DNA of 64,000 nucleotides from Tsuneonella amylolytica. GTDB lineage: Bacteria; Pseudomonadota; Alphaproteobacteria; Sphingomonadales; Sphingomonadaceae. Shown here piece by piece: positions 23,875-33,452 of the stretch (positions within the stretch are counted from its first letter, which is position 1; every line of letters starts with the position of its first letter). The notes beneath the pieces are model-generated. The model did not search any database. It had not been told where the DNA came from and worked only from the letters and a program-made list of their open reading frames with translations. Location: NCBI RefSeq assembly GCF_003626915.1, contig NZ_CP032570.1:1860001-1924000 (forward strand), given 5' to 3'. The position numbers were made by a program, and so were the translations under genes.

Positions 23875-26577
23875 TCACCATTTCTTGACCTGGTCAGCCG
23901 CTTCTTCTGAGGCCCCCCGAGCATCACGGGTGCGACCGTCTAGATAGTCAGTAACACGATCCAGTCGCTGAGAACCGCGAGTTTGTGCTCGCTCGACTTC
24001 ACGTTCAATCTCCTCGCCCTCTCCGGACAAGTCTGACAGCGTACTTGGAGACACTCCGAGCATTACCGAACCGCGGACATCGCCTTGTGAACTCACATCT
24101 GGGCGTGAGACCGGCGAATAAGGAGGCAGGACAAGCTCGTCGGCGATTTCGCCATGCAGCTGATCCGCATAGCTTTCGACGAAGCGCGCCTGCAACTGCT
24201 GCCCTTGCGCGCTCATCTGGAACTCGATGTCATCGAAGTGCACCGGGCCGTAATAGTCTCGATTGGCCTCAATCTCGGCCATGCCCCATTCGCGGTAGGC
24301 CTGGCTGAGATTGAGCGATCCCGCCGCAGTGGCGCTTTCGTACCAGCTCGCCTGATTCTCCAGACGGCTGGCAAGCTCTTCGGCGCGGCGTGCTTCGACG
24401 GTGTAGCTCTGCGCCTCGGTGAGCGAGGTGGTGAGGCCCGAGGCACTGCTCGAGACCAGCGCTTCCGAGCTCGAATTTGTCTCGCGCAGGAAGCCCTCGC
24501 GCGTGGTCGACCAGCTCTGGCTCTCGGAGATCTGCCTGAGCGCGCCGAGCAGCCGTGACCGGTCCTCCGACGCGATCCCGATGTCGCTGTCGGTCCAGCT
24601 CTGGTTGCGCCCACCTCTCACTCCCAGTGTTGCGGATCCCGCACCGCGTTCACCCTTCAGGCCAAGCCCCGCATCGCCATTGAGGAACCACGAGACACTG
24701 ATGTCATCTGCGGCGCGGCGCGACAGACCGAATTGCTGCTGAAGCGTCCGCGATGCGTTGTCGACCTCGCTGAATGCGCTGCCGATGCTGTCGCTGTTGG
24801 AGGTACCGCTGACGCTCTCGTTCGAGCGCGAGCGCGTGTACGCATCGCGGATCTCGTTAAACCGTGTGACAGCCGAGCTGGTCGATTGCTGGGCGAGGTT
24901 GGAGAAGGTCTCGCTCTGCCCGCGGCTCTGGCTCGCCATGGTCGAGAGCCTGCCGCTGAAATCCTGTCCCAGCGTCGGGCTGAACGGATAGCTCGAGGTT
25001 GGCACATGCGCGAACTCGGCACCGGGGAAGCTGGTGGTCTGTGTGCCGCTGTCACCGAAGCTGCGCGTCTGGCCCGCGCCATAGGCGATGTTGGGCGCAA
25101 GGCTGCCTTGCGCGAACTGGCGCGAGAACACGCTCGAATTGTCGATGTTCGAATTGCCGAGCGAGACATTGCCCGTGCTCGCCTCGCGTGCGGCTTCCTC
25201 GGCCGCGTTCTGGCTCGGATTGAGGTAGGAGGTCGCCTGGGTGGAGATGGCCATAGCGCCCTTGGCTACGCCGCCGGCGAGGAACGGCACCGAGGCGATG
25301 AGATATCCGGCGAGCACGCCGATATCGCTGTTGACGTCGCTCATTCCGCCAAAGGTCGCCAGGCTGAGCCCGGTGCTGCCGCTCGCTGCGGCGACGTCGC
25401 TCGCGCCCTTGAACATCAGGATCATGTGCAGGATGACGAACAGCGGTCCCCAGGCGGCAAGATAGAAGAAGCCGGTGACGTAGCCTCTGAGGGCCAACGG
25501 GCCGCTCCTGGGCATCAGGAACAGCGGGAAGAGCACCGGGAACAGCGCGTAGAAAACCACGGTCAGCACGATGTTGAGGATCGGCACCCATTTCATGGCA
25601 TTGTGCGCGATCGAGGAATAGGTCCGCTCGGTCTGGATGTCGGCGCGGGTCTGGGCGAAGACATCGACGCTGGTCGTGCCGCTGGCGCCGGCAAAGCCGT
25701 GCATCGCCTGATTCATCGCATTGATGGTGAGGACCTGGCGGAAGATCGCGCTCGCGCTTTGCGTGACGCCGCTCAGATATTGATAGGCGACCGGCAGATC
25801 GGCCAGCAGCTTGGCCCTGGCGAGCGCCTCGGTCTGGCGGGGGTAGAGCTGGCGGCCCGCGACCCGCGTCATCTCGTCGATGAGACCCGCCCACTGGTTC
25901 GAGAGCGCCGTATAGGCTTCGCGGCAGGTGACGATCGAGGCGGTGACGCTGTCGTCGCTTTGTCGGGTTACGAACTTCTGCGCGCGCGCCGCGCTGCCCG
26001 GCGCGATGGTCGCCCAGATGTCACTGCTCTGCGACAACTCCTTCATCGAATAGCGGCCGAGCAGGATGTCATAGAACACGCATTGCCGGACATGCTCGTC
26101 AAAATTGGCGGCGAACTCGGGATCGTTGATGCGCAGGGAGCGCGTCGCCTCGAGCAGCCGCGCGCCGTAGATCATGCCGTTCTTCGAATAGTTGAGATCG
26201 TCCGGCAGGCCGAAGACGAGCTCGGCCGAACGGGTGAGATAGTCGCCGGCCTGGCTGGTGAAGCTCGCCATAAGCGCCAAGCCGAGCGGGACGTTGGCGA
26301 CCGCGGCCGGAGCGAGGCTTGGGTTGACGCGGTCGGTGACGTGCACGTCCATCCGCGGCACCATCAGGCACATGTAGATGAGCGTCGCGCCAAGGAACCA
26401 GTTGAGCCAGGCGCGCCAGTCTTGATTGAAGGCAAGCACGACAACCGCCAGCGCCATGCCCATGACCAGCGCGACCTGGATCAGGCTCTTGTAGCCGCCG
26501 GCACCGGTCCAGGCCGCGACTGCGTTCAGGACGTTGACGATGTATTCGCCGCCGCCGACCGTGAATATCTCGACCAC
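23875..26577 (-). CDS. traG: TraG, mating-pair stabilisation and entry-exclusion protein
   Basis: 900 residues (F TraG 938). Several membrane segments lie in the N-terminal 450 residues (for example AGGYKSLIQVALVMGMALAV, NWFLGATLIYMCLMVP, ILTVVFYALFPVLFPLFLM). The C-terminal half is a periplasmic, Ser/Gln-rich helical region (TQTTSFPGAEF, SSAVTRFNEIRDAY). TraG acts in pilus assembly and stabilises mating pairs, and it recognises the entry-exclusion protein of the recipient. It is the last gene of the transfer operon, 12 nt after traH. Confidence 0.9.
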   Translation of the reverse strand: MVEIFTVGGGEYIVNVLNAVAAWTGAGGYKSLIQVALVMGMALAVVVLAFNQDWRAWLNWFLGATLIYMCLMVPRMDVHVTDRVNPSLAPAAVANVPLGLALMASFTSQAGDYLTRSAELVFGLPDDLNYSKNGMIYGARLLEATRSLRINDPEFAANFDEHVRQCVFYDILLGRYSMKELSQSSDIWATIAPGSAARAQKFVTRQSDDSVTASIVTCREAYTALSNQWAGLIDEMTRVAGRQLYPRQTEALARAKLLADLPVAYQYLSGVTQSASAIFRQVLTINAMNQAMHGFAGASGTTSVDVFAQTRADIQTERTYSSIAHNAMKWVPILNIVLTVVFYALFPVLFPLFLMPRSGPLALRGYVTGFFYLAAWGPLFVILHMILMFKGASDVAAASGSTGLSLATFGGMSDVNSDIGVLAGYLIASVPFLAGGVAKGAMAISTQATSYLNPSQNAAEEAAREASTGNVSLGNSNIDNSSVFSRQFAQGSLAPNIAYGAGQTRSFGDSGTQTTSFPGAEFAHVPTSSYPFSPTLGQDFSGRLSTMASQSRGQSETFSNLAQQSTSSAVTRFNEIRDAYTRSRSNESVSGTSNSDSIGSAFSEVDNASRTLQQQFGLSRRAADDISVSWFLNGDAGLGLKGERGAGSATLGVRGGRNQSWTDSDIGIASEDRSRLLGALRQISESQSWSTTREGFLRETNSSSEALVSSSASGLTTSLTEAQSYTVEARRAEELASRLENQASWYESATAAGSLNLSQAYREWGMAEIEANRDYYGPVHFDDIEFQMSAQGQQLQARFVESYADQLHGEIADELVLPPYSPVSRPDVSSQGDVRGSVMLGVSPSTLSDLSGEGEEIEREVERAQTRGSQRLDRVTDYLDGRTRDARGASEEAADQVKKW

Positions 26578-26589
26578 TTGCTTGATCCC

Positions 26590-28038
26590 TTACGGTACGA
26601 TCGAGCGCGACTGCAGCCCGCGCGACCAGTCGAGCGCCGCAGCCATCGAGGGTGACATTGAGGCGGCGAGCATGTTCTCGATCATCGCGGTCTTCTCGAT
26701 GATCTGGACGATCGCGGTGATGCGTGCCTGTCCGTTGGCCTGCCGGTGCGCAAGCTGGCTGCGGACCTCCGCCACTTGTGCGCGCCACAGGGCGAGCTTG
26801 GCTTCGTCGGCGGCAATGAAACTGGCCATTGAGCGGCCGGCTTCGGAGACGATCCGCTCGAGGATCGCATGGAGCAGATCGATGCTGGCGACTTCGGCGA
26901 GGGTTGCGCGGTCATCGGTCGCCATGCCGCGTCCAAACGCCGCCTGCACGGTGAGGATCTTGTAGAGCGGCAGCGACGCGACCTGGAGCAGTTCCTTTTC
27001 GGCCTCGCCGATCGCGGTGTCGGTGCGGATCGCCTCCACCATGTTGCCGATCATCAGAGCGACGCGCGGGCGGATCGCCTTCGCGCTGGCAAGGCTCAAT
27101 TGCTGGAAGCTCGGATTGAGACACTGGTCGGTCTCGTCGCACTGGAAGACGCGCACGCTCTGGCCCTGCGTCCCGTCGAGCAGCGCTGTCACCAGCGTCG
27201 AGGAGGCGTCGCCCGCAAAGGGCACGAACCTGCCGGGCTCGTCGTCCTTGGGCGGCACGTAGATGACCGTTCCGATCAAGGTCATCGCGTATTCGGCAAG
27301 CTCGCGGTCGAAGGTGCCGCCGGGGTTGAAGAAGGCGCTCTGCTTGAGGACATGCCAGGTGTAGTTGCGCGGCACCCCGGGATTGACGTCGGCGAAGTCC
27401 TCGCCGCCGTTCTCGTTGGTCGAAGCGCGCTGCCCTCGGGTACCGCAGCCATGCTTGGCCGCGGCATAATCGGTGAAGATGCCTTCGGAATTGCCGATCG
27501 CTTCGCAGATCGCCTTGTCGGCAAGATCGCCCTTGGGCCACACGCCACCGACGAGCCCTTGCGCCATTTCGCAGGAGTTGATCGACAGCTCGTTCATGAG
27601 CTGCGCCTTCTGGCTGAACTCCTGCATGATCTTGTTGCACTCGGGGCAGATCGTGTCGATCGCGAGGCTGAAGGCGAAGCCAACCGCGTTGTTGGCGACC
27701 GCCTTCAGCAGCGCGACCATCTCGCTGGCATTGATGAACGAAAAGGAGCCGGCGAAGATGTCGATCCCGCCGCAGCCGGCCCGCGCGCGCGGCAGTTGAA
27801 GATTGGCGATGTTGGTCGTCTTCTGCGGGAAGCGGGTCCAGACATTGCCCATGCTGTAATAGCCCGCCGACTGGCCTTCGAAGGCGGTCGGCCCGGTGAC
27901 GTTCGCCGCCCCGCCCATGTCATCCATGAACCGGTCCATGCTGTCGCCGACGTTCGCCGATGCTGGTCCCGAGATCGGGGCGGCGACCATGCTCGTGGCG
28001 GCCAGTGCAAGCGCAACGGTTCTAAGCCTAGTAGTCAT
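26590..28038 (-). CDS. traH: TraH, F-type pilus assembly protein
   Basis: 482 residues (F TraH 458) with a signal peptide (MTTRLRTVALALAATSMVAAP...ASA) and the family sequence MGGAANVTGPTAFEGQSAGYYSMGN, GGIDIFAGSFSFIN, and CPECNKIMQ. TraH is an outer-membrane-associated periplasmic protein that interacts with TraF, TraU and TrbI in pilus extension and retraction. Its start overlaps the traF stop by 11 nt. Confidence 0.93.
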   Translation of the reverse strand: MTTRLRTVALALAATSMVAAPISGPASANVGDSMDRFMDDMGGAANVTGPTAFEGQSAGYYSMGNVWTRFPQKTTNIANLQLPRARAGCGGIDIFAGSFSFINASEMVALLKAVANNAVGFAFSLAIDTICPECNKIMQEFSQKAQLMNELSINSCEMAQGLVGGVWPKGDLADKAICEAIGNSEGIFTDYAAAKHGCGTRGQRASTNENGGEDFADVNPGVPRNYTWHVLKQSAFFNPGGTFDRELAEYAMTLIGTVIYVPPKDDEPGRFVPFAGDASSTLVTALLDGTQGQSVRVFQCDETDQCLNPSFQQLSLASAKAIRPRVALMIGNMVEAIRTDTAIGEAEKELLQVASLPLYKILTVQAAFGRGMATDDRATLAEVASIDLLHAILERIVSEAGRSMASFIAADEAKLALWRAQVAEVRSQLAHRQANGQARITAIVQIIEKTAMIENMLAASMSPSMAAALDWSRGLQSRSIVP

Positions 28039-28837
28039 GTCCGGCTTCCTTCGAGGTGAGGAGATAGATGCGGTCCTGCAGCTCGTCGGCCGAGAGCACG
28101 CCGTAGCCGATCGGGATCGGGCGCTTCCCGACGCTGTCCCACAGCACCACCGCCGGGGTTATCCCGGGCTCGAGCCCCATGCGCGGCCGCTGGCCCTTCT
28201 CGACACTGTAGTCCGGGAAGTGCCGCGACGGCCCGCCATCGGTCGAGATCGCGCGCACGGTGATGCGCCAGCGTGACGCGACCGCCTTGACGATCGGGCT
28301 CATGACCTCGCAGGCGCCGCAGGTCTGGGCGAAGAAGTAGAACAGGCCGTAGCGCTCAGAGAGCCGGGCCATGGCGACGTCGCGCTCGGCCGCGCGGGTA
28401 TCCTGCCACTGCTTCTTGGCGAGCGCGCCGACGGGACGTTCGAGCGTGTAGTCGAGCGCCGGGTCCTGCCACAGCGCGCGCTGCCAGACGTCGGAGAACA
28501 GCGAGGCACGGTCGAGCTGTTCGCGCTGGAAGCGGATGTAGGCGGCGACATTGTCCGGCGTGGGATGGAGGATCGCTTGCGCCTTCAGTTCGCGTAAGGT
28601 GCCCGTGATCGCGTCGAGCTCTTCCGCGACACTTGTCGAGGCCTGCGGCTGCGGCTCTGTCTCACGAGGCGCGGGCGCAGGCCTCACGCAGTAGAACCAG
28701 TAGCCGAGCTTGCGCTCCGCGCAGTAGAGCGCGTCGGCCGCACCGGTTGGGGGACCTGCGTCCTGCGCGGCCAGCGGGCCAGCCATGTACAAGCCTGCCG
28801 CCGCGCAGAGCGCGAGTTTGGTGGCGCTCCGCATCAC
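28028..28837 (-). CDS. traF: TraF, periplasmic thioredoxin-fold pilus assembly protein
   Basis: 269 residues with a signal peptide (LALCAAAGLYMAGPLAAQ) and a C-terminal thioredoxin-like domain. Here a C-G-A-C pair is present (FFAQTCGACEVMSPIV), unlike F TraF, which lacks the redox pair, so this protein may be redox active. It lies between traN and traH, overlapping both. The N-terminal WFYC region is also family-like. It probably helps fold the Cys-rich TraN, TraU and TraH. Confidence 0.9.
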   Translation of the reverse strand: MMRSATKLALCAAAGLYMAGPLAAQDAGPPTGAADALYCAERKLGYWFYCVRPAPAPRETEPQPQASTSVAEELDAITGTLRELKAQAILHPTPDNVAAYIRFQREQLDRASLFSDVWQRALWQDPALDYTLERPVGALAKKQWQDTRAAERDVAMARLSERYGLFYFFAQTCGACEVMSPIVKAVASRWRITVRAISTDGGPSRHFPDYSVEKGQRPRMGLEPGITPAVVLWDSVGKRPIPIGYGVLSADELQDRIYLLTSKEAGHDY

Positions 28838-30561
28838 TGTGCTTCCCTTGCGTAATAGTCCTGGATCTTCTGCTGGATGATGGTGCTGGTCTCGAGCTCG
28901 TCCGGCAGCCGCGCGGCGTCGGTGAACTCGGCATAGACTTCGGAGAAATCCATCTGGCTGAGGTCGAGCCGCGCGAACTCGTCGAGCGTGAAACCCGTGC
29001 AGGTCTCGGTCTTCGGCTTGCCCCAGGGCTTGGGCAGCTGTCGCCGGCCCTGCTCCTGCAGGATCCGCGAGAGCTTGGACTCAAAGCAGCAGTAGACCTT
29101 CTTCTTGGTCAGACACACGCCGAGGAAGCTGTCGGAGCAATAGGTGCCGACATAGGCGCAGAGGCCCTGCGCATCGCGCTCGTGCAGCAGGACTTCCTCG
29201 CGATCGCAGCCGAGCGCCACCAGCAGGCTGATCCCGGGGATGAGCGGGAATCCCTTGCCCTTGCAGCAGTTGAGCACGCCGAAGACCTTCGACGAGCAGG
29301 TGTCGCGGGTTCCGCGAAACAGCGTCAGCGTTTGCGAGTCGAACTGCCCGCGCGCCTCGTTCATCGCGTGAAGCGCGGTCACCGCATCCTTGAACTCGTC
29401 ATTCGCTTTGCGCTCGATCGTCTCGCAAGAGCCGTCGATGCAGTAGACGTCGCCGTCGCAGACATATTGGGTGCCACCCGTTTCACCGGCCGGAAGCGGG
29501 CATTCGTAGACGCGCTCCCAGGTTTCGCATGCTTCGTCGCCGCTCAGACACTCCTCGCGCACGAAGCGGCAGCTTCCCTCATCCTCGAGCGCAGAGCAGT
29601 CGCTGGCGGCGCTTCGGGTGACGCAGCTGTAGCTGCGCTGCCAGGCCCAGCAGGGCCGGGTGACCGCGATGCCGTCCACTATCCGGGTCTGCGGCGCGCT
29701 GTCGGTGCAGATTTCCGCGTCGAGCGTGCAATTGCCGTTGCTCGCGAAACCGGCGCACTGACTCTCGTCGGGGGTGGCAGACACGTCCGTGGCGCTTGTG
29801 ACCGCATAAGGCGTCCGGCCCGATACCGGAGCATCGCAGGTAATTTCGGTCAGGGGTTCGCCCGGTTCCGAGCAGAACCGTGTGTGTCCGTTGTCGAACC
29901 ATTGCAAGCAGCGGCCCTCGCGCTGGCCGGTCGCGCGGCAGCTCGCGTCGGCAAAGCCTTCGCAGATTGGCTCGCCCAAGCTGTTGAAGTCGCCGAACCT
30001 GCTGCAAAGGTAGTGATACTGCGGCCGCCGGGTGACGCTCGCGACAAGCGGGACCGCGCATTGGCCGGCGCTCTGGTCGATCCTTGTGCCGGTATTGCAG
30101 GTCGCGAAGTACGTTCCCGCCGATCCCGCGCCGGGAGGAAGCGGCACGCAGGAACCCTGCGCACCCCCTACCGCCATCCCGCTGGTGTAGTCGAGCGGGG
30201 TCTCGCTGATCGTCCGGCTCCGCGCGAGCATGTCGGAGATGTCCTGCGGGTCGAACTTGGCGCGGCTGGTCATGCTGTCGCGGATCGTGCGCAGCGCCGG
30301 GTTCGTTGTTGCAGCGGCGCGTGCGCGGGCCTCGATCTGCTCGGGGCTCTGCGCAAGATTCTGTAAGCCGCGCGACGCCTGCGGATCGTAATTGGGCAGG
30401 CGGTTCGCATCGACCGGCGCCGAAGCCGCGTCGCGCGCGGTGTCTAGCAGGTCGCTTGCTGTCTGCTTGCCGTCGGCCCTGGCCGCCTCGGTGGTCTGGG
30501 CGGTGCTCGCGCCCGGCACAGCAAGGATCAGCGCGAGCACAGCGGCAACCATCCGCGTCAT
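28834..30561 (-). CDS. traN: TraN, outer membrane mating-pair stabilisation adhesin
   Basis: 575 residues (F TraN 602), with a signal peptide and extreme cysteine content in the central and C-terminal parts (CSSKVFGVLNCCKGKG, CFESKLSRILQEQGR, WGKPKTETCTGFT). The KVYCCFESKLSRI-type C-terminal motif is a TraN hallmark. TraN is an outer-membrane protein that contacts recipient receptors such as OmpA and stabilises mating pairs. The start overlaps the trbC stop (ATGA), and the stop overlaps traF by 4 nt. Confidence 0.92.
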   Translation of the reverse strand: MTRMVAAVLALILAVPGASTAQTTEAARADGKQTASDLLDTARDAASAPVDANRLPNYDPQASRGLQNLAQSPEQIEARARAAATTNPALRTIRDSMTSRAKFDPQDISDMLARSRTISETPLDYTSGMAVGGAQGSCVPLPPGAGSAGTYFATCNTGTRIDQSAGQCAVPLVASVTRRPQYHYLCSRFGDFNSLGEPICEGFADASCRATGQREGRCLQWFDNGHTRFCSEPGEPLTEITCDAPVSGRTPYAVTSATDVSATPDESQCAGFASNGNCTLDAEICTDSAPQTRIVDGIAVTRPCWAWQRSYSCVTRSAASDCSALEDEGSCRFVREECLSGDEACETWERVYECPLPAGETGGTQYVCDGDVYCIDGSCETIERKANDEFKDAVTALHAMNEARGQFDSQTLTLFRGTRDTCSSKVFGVLNCCKGKGFPLIPGISLLVALGCDREEVLLHERDAQGLCAYVGTYCSDSFLGVCLTKKKVYCCFESKLSRILQEQGRRQLPKPWGKPKTETCTGFTLDEFARLDLSQMDFSEVYAEFTDAARLPDELETSTIIQQKIQDYYAREAQ

Positions 30562-31307
30562 GGCCGGTCTCCTTCGAGGCGGGCGAGGTGGAGCCGTGCA
30601 AGCGCCGCGCCGGGGCCGCCGCCTCCGGCGAAGGTTTCGAGAACATGGGCGACGCTGACATTACCGGCGATGCGGTCATGCGGCGGGACCGCGCTCGTGC
30701 AATCGAACCCGTCGCACGGGCTGAAATCGGTGCTGAGCATGACGAAGCTCGGCGCGGCCTTTATGTCGAAGGCGCGAAAGAGCCGAGGATCGATGCCGAG
30801 CGAGCCCGCTTCGCTGCCATCGCTCCAGATCGCCGCGAGGCGCTTCTTGAAGCCTTCGCTGTCGCCCTGCGGAAAGCCGCGCAGCACCGTGACCCCGCCC
30901 GCGCGGCGCATGTCGCGCACCAACGCTTTCAGGGATTCCGGCGGCATCGACAGCGAGACAAAGGCAATGAAGCGTGGGCCTTCGCTCAGCGATGCCGCCT
31001 CGGCCTGCGCCTGGGCACGGACCATGGCGTCGAAGTTGAGTGGGTCAGCAGTGAGATCGGTGCCGACGCTTTGGGCATAGGCCGCGCGCTTGGCCTGCGC
31101 GGCGTCCTGCGTGCTTCGTGCATCCTCGGCGAGCACGTCTGCCCGCTCGCGCACCGCGGTGGCCAGCGCCTCCGCATCGCCGGCGTGCTCGGAGGCGCGC
31201 GCACGGATCGCAGCGAGATCGAGGTGGTCCGATTCGCTCTGCGCGAGCGCCAGGCCGCCAAGCGAAAGGGCGAAGACAAACGGGACAAGGAGGAGGGGCT
31301 TGTTCAT
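30558..31307 (-). CDS. trbC: TrbC, F-type periplasmic pilus assembly protein
   Basis: 249 residues from the ATG at 31307 (MNKPLLLVPFVFALSLGGLALAQ, a signal peptide), which overlaps the traU stop as ATGA; the frame continues upstream only as a shadow of traU. The TrbC-family core GPRFIAFVSLSMPPESLKALVRDMRRAGGVTVLRG... is present in the second half, with the closing FDCTSAVPPHDRIAGNVSV. TrbC acts with TraW in pilus assembly. Confidence 0.92.
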   Translation of the reverse strand: MNKPLLLVPFVFALSLGGLALAQSESDHLDLAAIRARASEHAGDAEALATAVRERADVLAEDARSTQDAAQAKRAAYAQSVGTDLTADPLNFDAMVRAQAQAEAASLSEGPRFIAFVSLSMPPESLKALVRDMRRAGGVTVLRGFPQGDSEGFKKRLAAIWSDGSEAGSLGIDPRLFRAFDIKAAPSFVMLSTDFSPCDGFDCTSAVPPHDRIAGNVSVAHVLETFAGGGGPGAALARLHLARLEGDRP

Positions 31308-32317
31308 AGCGCGCAGCAGTTCCTCTTGCGCCAGACGAGGTAACCCATGTCCTCGCCGATGGCGGGGACGACCTGTCCGGGCTCCTGGAGGGTGGTGGAG
31401 GTGCCGATCGGCGGGCAGGCGTAGCGCCCGCTCGTCGCCGGGTTGGGATTGGTGGCCTGGAAGCGGTATTGCTGCTTGCGCATCACCGGCATCAGATATT
31501 TGCCGCAAAGACCCTTGGAGCCCATCGTGCCCCACGAGACGAGCTCGCGGTGGAGCTTGTAGGCGAACCGCGAGAGCACGAGCCGCGAGGCCTGCACGTG
31601 CCCGATCGAGGCCGAGACATTGCCGTTCATCGGGTACATCGAGCCTTGGCAGCCCGCGCACCAGAACATCTCGTCGATCGGGAGTTTCGCGGTCGCCGCG
31701 GCGCAGTCGGCGGCGCAGGCCGCCAGCGCTAGCGGATTGGCGAACAGGACCGCTTCGGGATTGATGATCGCGGTGAGCTCGCTGTCCTGCCACAGCGGAT
31801 CGATCTCGGAGATGTAGAGGATGTCGATCGAGCCGGGCTCGAGGCAGAGGAAATCGGCCACGATCTCCATCCAGTAGATCAGCGGATAGGCGTACCAGTG
31901 GACGTGCCAGCTCGAGTAATACTGGCTCGCCCCGCCCACCGCCGAGGGTCCGGAAATCGAACGGAAGCCGATATCGAAGCCGGGATCGAGCTTCATTCCG
32001 CCCAGATTGACGAAGCACCAGGGCTTCATGCTGACATCGGCGAGCCGTACCGGCTCCCAGAAACCCATCGCGATGCCGGGCCTTACGCCGCACAGGCACA
32101 GCGGCAAGTCGGGATTGTCGGGATCGGGTCGGTTCGAGGGCCAGATCTCCAGCCCACCGACCGAGATCGGGAACAGGCACGACCAGCAGATGTCGGTGAT
32201 CGGGTTGACGAAGCTGCCGGTGCACTTGCCCGGCCCGGCATCGGCCGCGGCGGGCGTTGCCAGTGCCAGCGACACGGCAGCGAGGAGGGCCGCTGCGAGC
32301 TTGTGGAAGAGCCTCAT
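31304..32317 (-). CDS. traU: TraU, pilus assembly protein
   Basis: 337 residues from the ATG at 32317 (F TraU 330). Signal peptide (LAAALLAAVSLALATPAAADA), then the Cys-rich family sequence GKCTGSFVNPITDICWSCLFPISVGG, SSWHVHWYAYPLIYWMEI and FWCAGCQGSMYPMNG. TraU is a periplasmic protein needed for DNA transfer and pilus assembly, rich in disulphides. It overlaps trbC and traW by ATGA at either end. Confidence 0.94.
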   Translation of the reverse strand: MRLFHKLAAALLAAVSLALATPAAADAGPGKCTGSFVNPITDICWSCLFPISVGGLEIWPSNRPDPDNPDLPLCLCGVRPGIAMGFWEPVRLADVSMKPWCFVNLGGMKLDPGFDIGFRSISGPSAVGGASQYYSSWHVHWYAYPLIYWMEIVADFLCLEPGSIDILYISEIDPLWQDSELTAIINPEAVLFANPLALAACAADCAAATAKLPIDEMFWCAGCQGSMYPMNGNVSASIGHVQASRLVLSRFAYKLHRELVSWGTMGSKGLCGKYLMPVMRKQQYRFQATNPNPATSGRYACPPIGTSTTLQEPGQVVPAIGEDMGYLVWRKRNCCAL

Positions 32318-32946
32318 CGCGCCGTCTCCTTCTTCGCGGGAAGCGCGACCTCGCTCACCGCGAGCAGTCGGCCTTGCTGGCGCACGCGCGCGGGCACGGC
32401 CCTGATTCCGAAGCGCTCGGTGAGCTTGCCGCCCTGGTCGAAATAGAAGCGGCGCTGGCGGGCTTTCATCAGCTCGAGCGGTGCGCCCCTGACCAGGATC
32501 AGCTTGGCCTGGCGATCCTTTTTGAGCGCCCAGGCGACCTGCGCCGGGTCGTCGCCGTCGAGAAACAGGAGGTCGGCGCGCAAGCTCACGCTGTCGAGTG
32601 GGTTGACCCTGGTTCCCGCGGCATGGATCAGCTCGCCCTTCGCGCCCCTGATATCGGCGGCGAGCGTGATCGTCGGATCGAACGACCAGCTGCGATCGTC
32701 GATCGCCCGCGCGATCCCCGCAACCGGGTCCGGGCGATTGACGCGCGCCACGGTACGGCGCTTCAACCGGTCGTTGAGCTTCGCGGTTTCGCCCGACTTT
32801 TCCATCGCGATCAGGCGCGACTGGATCTGGTCGAGCAGATCGCGCTCGATCACCGGAAAGACCGCGCCTTGCTGGCCGAAGTCGCGCGCCTGCGCGGCGG
32901 CCGGCAGGGCAAGAGCGATTGTCAGGACAAGCGCGAGCCGGATCAC
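32314..32946 (-). CDS. traW: TraW, pilus assembly protein
   Basis: 210 residues (F TraW 210) from a GTG at 32946, overlapping the upstream S26 peptidase stop as GTGA. Signal peptide (IRLALVLTIALALPAAAQA) and TraW core FGQQGAVFPVIERDLLDQIQSRL, then AGTRVNPLDSV and FYFDQGGKLTERFGIRAVPA. TraW works with TrbC in the periplasm. The start codon choice rests on the overlap and the signal peptide. Confidence 0.92.
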   Translation of the reverse strand: MIRLALVLTIALALPAAAQARDFGQQGAVFPVIERDLLDQIQSRLIAMEKSGETAKLNDRLKRRTVARVNRPDPVAGIARAIDDRSWSFDPTITLAADIRGAKGELIHAAGTRVNPLDSVSLRADLLFLDGDDPAQVAWALKKDRQAKLILVRGAPLELMKARQRRFYFDQGGKLTERFGIRAVPARVRQQGRLLAVSEVALPAKKETAR

Positions 32947-33452
32947 AGGATCGCCCCCCCGCTGCCGAGGATCTGCCCCGCACAGACGAAGCCGATCGCG
33001 CCGTAGCGGCTGTCGAGCCCGCGCGGATGATCCGTGCCGGTGTAGTAGCAGTTTGCCGGGATCGTTCCTGCGGGACCGCGCGTCAGCGGAATGCCGAGGC
33101 GGGTCACGGCGAGGCGCGTCGCGATCTTCTCGCCGTTGACGAACACGTCCATGCCTTCGTGGCTCACGACATCGCCGGGCAGACCGAGCACGCGTTTGCC
33201 GAACATCTGCGGGTCGGGTCCGAAATGGGTCTCGACCAGCGTGCTCGGCGGCGGCTCGAAGAAGATCAGGCTGCCGCGCTCGATCGGTGCGCGCTTGTCC
33301 AGCCAGAACGCCCAGTTGGGCAGGCTCGGGCTCGCGTTGAGCAGCAGAGCGTGGTCCTTGCTCAAGGCGTCGAGCGGCGCCCAGGCCAACGGCAAGGCGC
33401 ACAGCGCGCAGAGGATCAGCGGACGGCGCCAGTGAATGAAGGGACGCTTCAT
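32943..33452 (-). CDS. TraF-type S26 signal peptidase of the transfer operon
   Basis: 169 residues from the ATG at 33452. One N-terminal membrane segment (PLILCALCALPLAWAP) is followed by a serine region LNASPSLPNWAFWLDKR (Ser nucleophile) and GKRVLGLPGDVVSHEG with the catalytic Lys. This is the S26C group represented by TraF of RP4, which matures or cyclises pilin. In canonical F, pilin processing uses host LepB, so a dedicated peptidase inside an F-type operon is a distinguishing feature of this system. Its likely substrate is TraA. Confidence 0.85.
   Translation of the reverse strand: MKRPFIHWRRPLILCALCALPLAWAPLDALSKDHALLLNASPSLPNWAFWLDKRAPIERGSLIFFEPPPSTLVETHFGPDPQMFGKRVLGLPGDVVSHEGMDVFVNGEKIATRLAVTRLGIPLTRGPAGTIPANCYYTGTDHPRGLDSRYGAIGFVCAGQILGSGGAIL

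Noticed and set aside
24733-26655. 640-residue plus-strand frame opposite traG
   Set aside because: Antisense shadow; no recognisable motif, no plausible ribosome binding site, and traG is full length.
28633-30366. 577-residue plus-strand frame opposite traF and traN
   Set aside because: Antisense shadow of two recognised genes.
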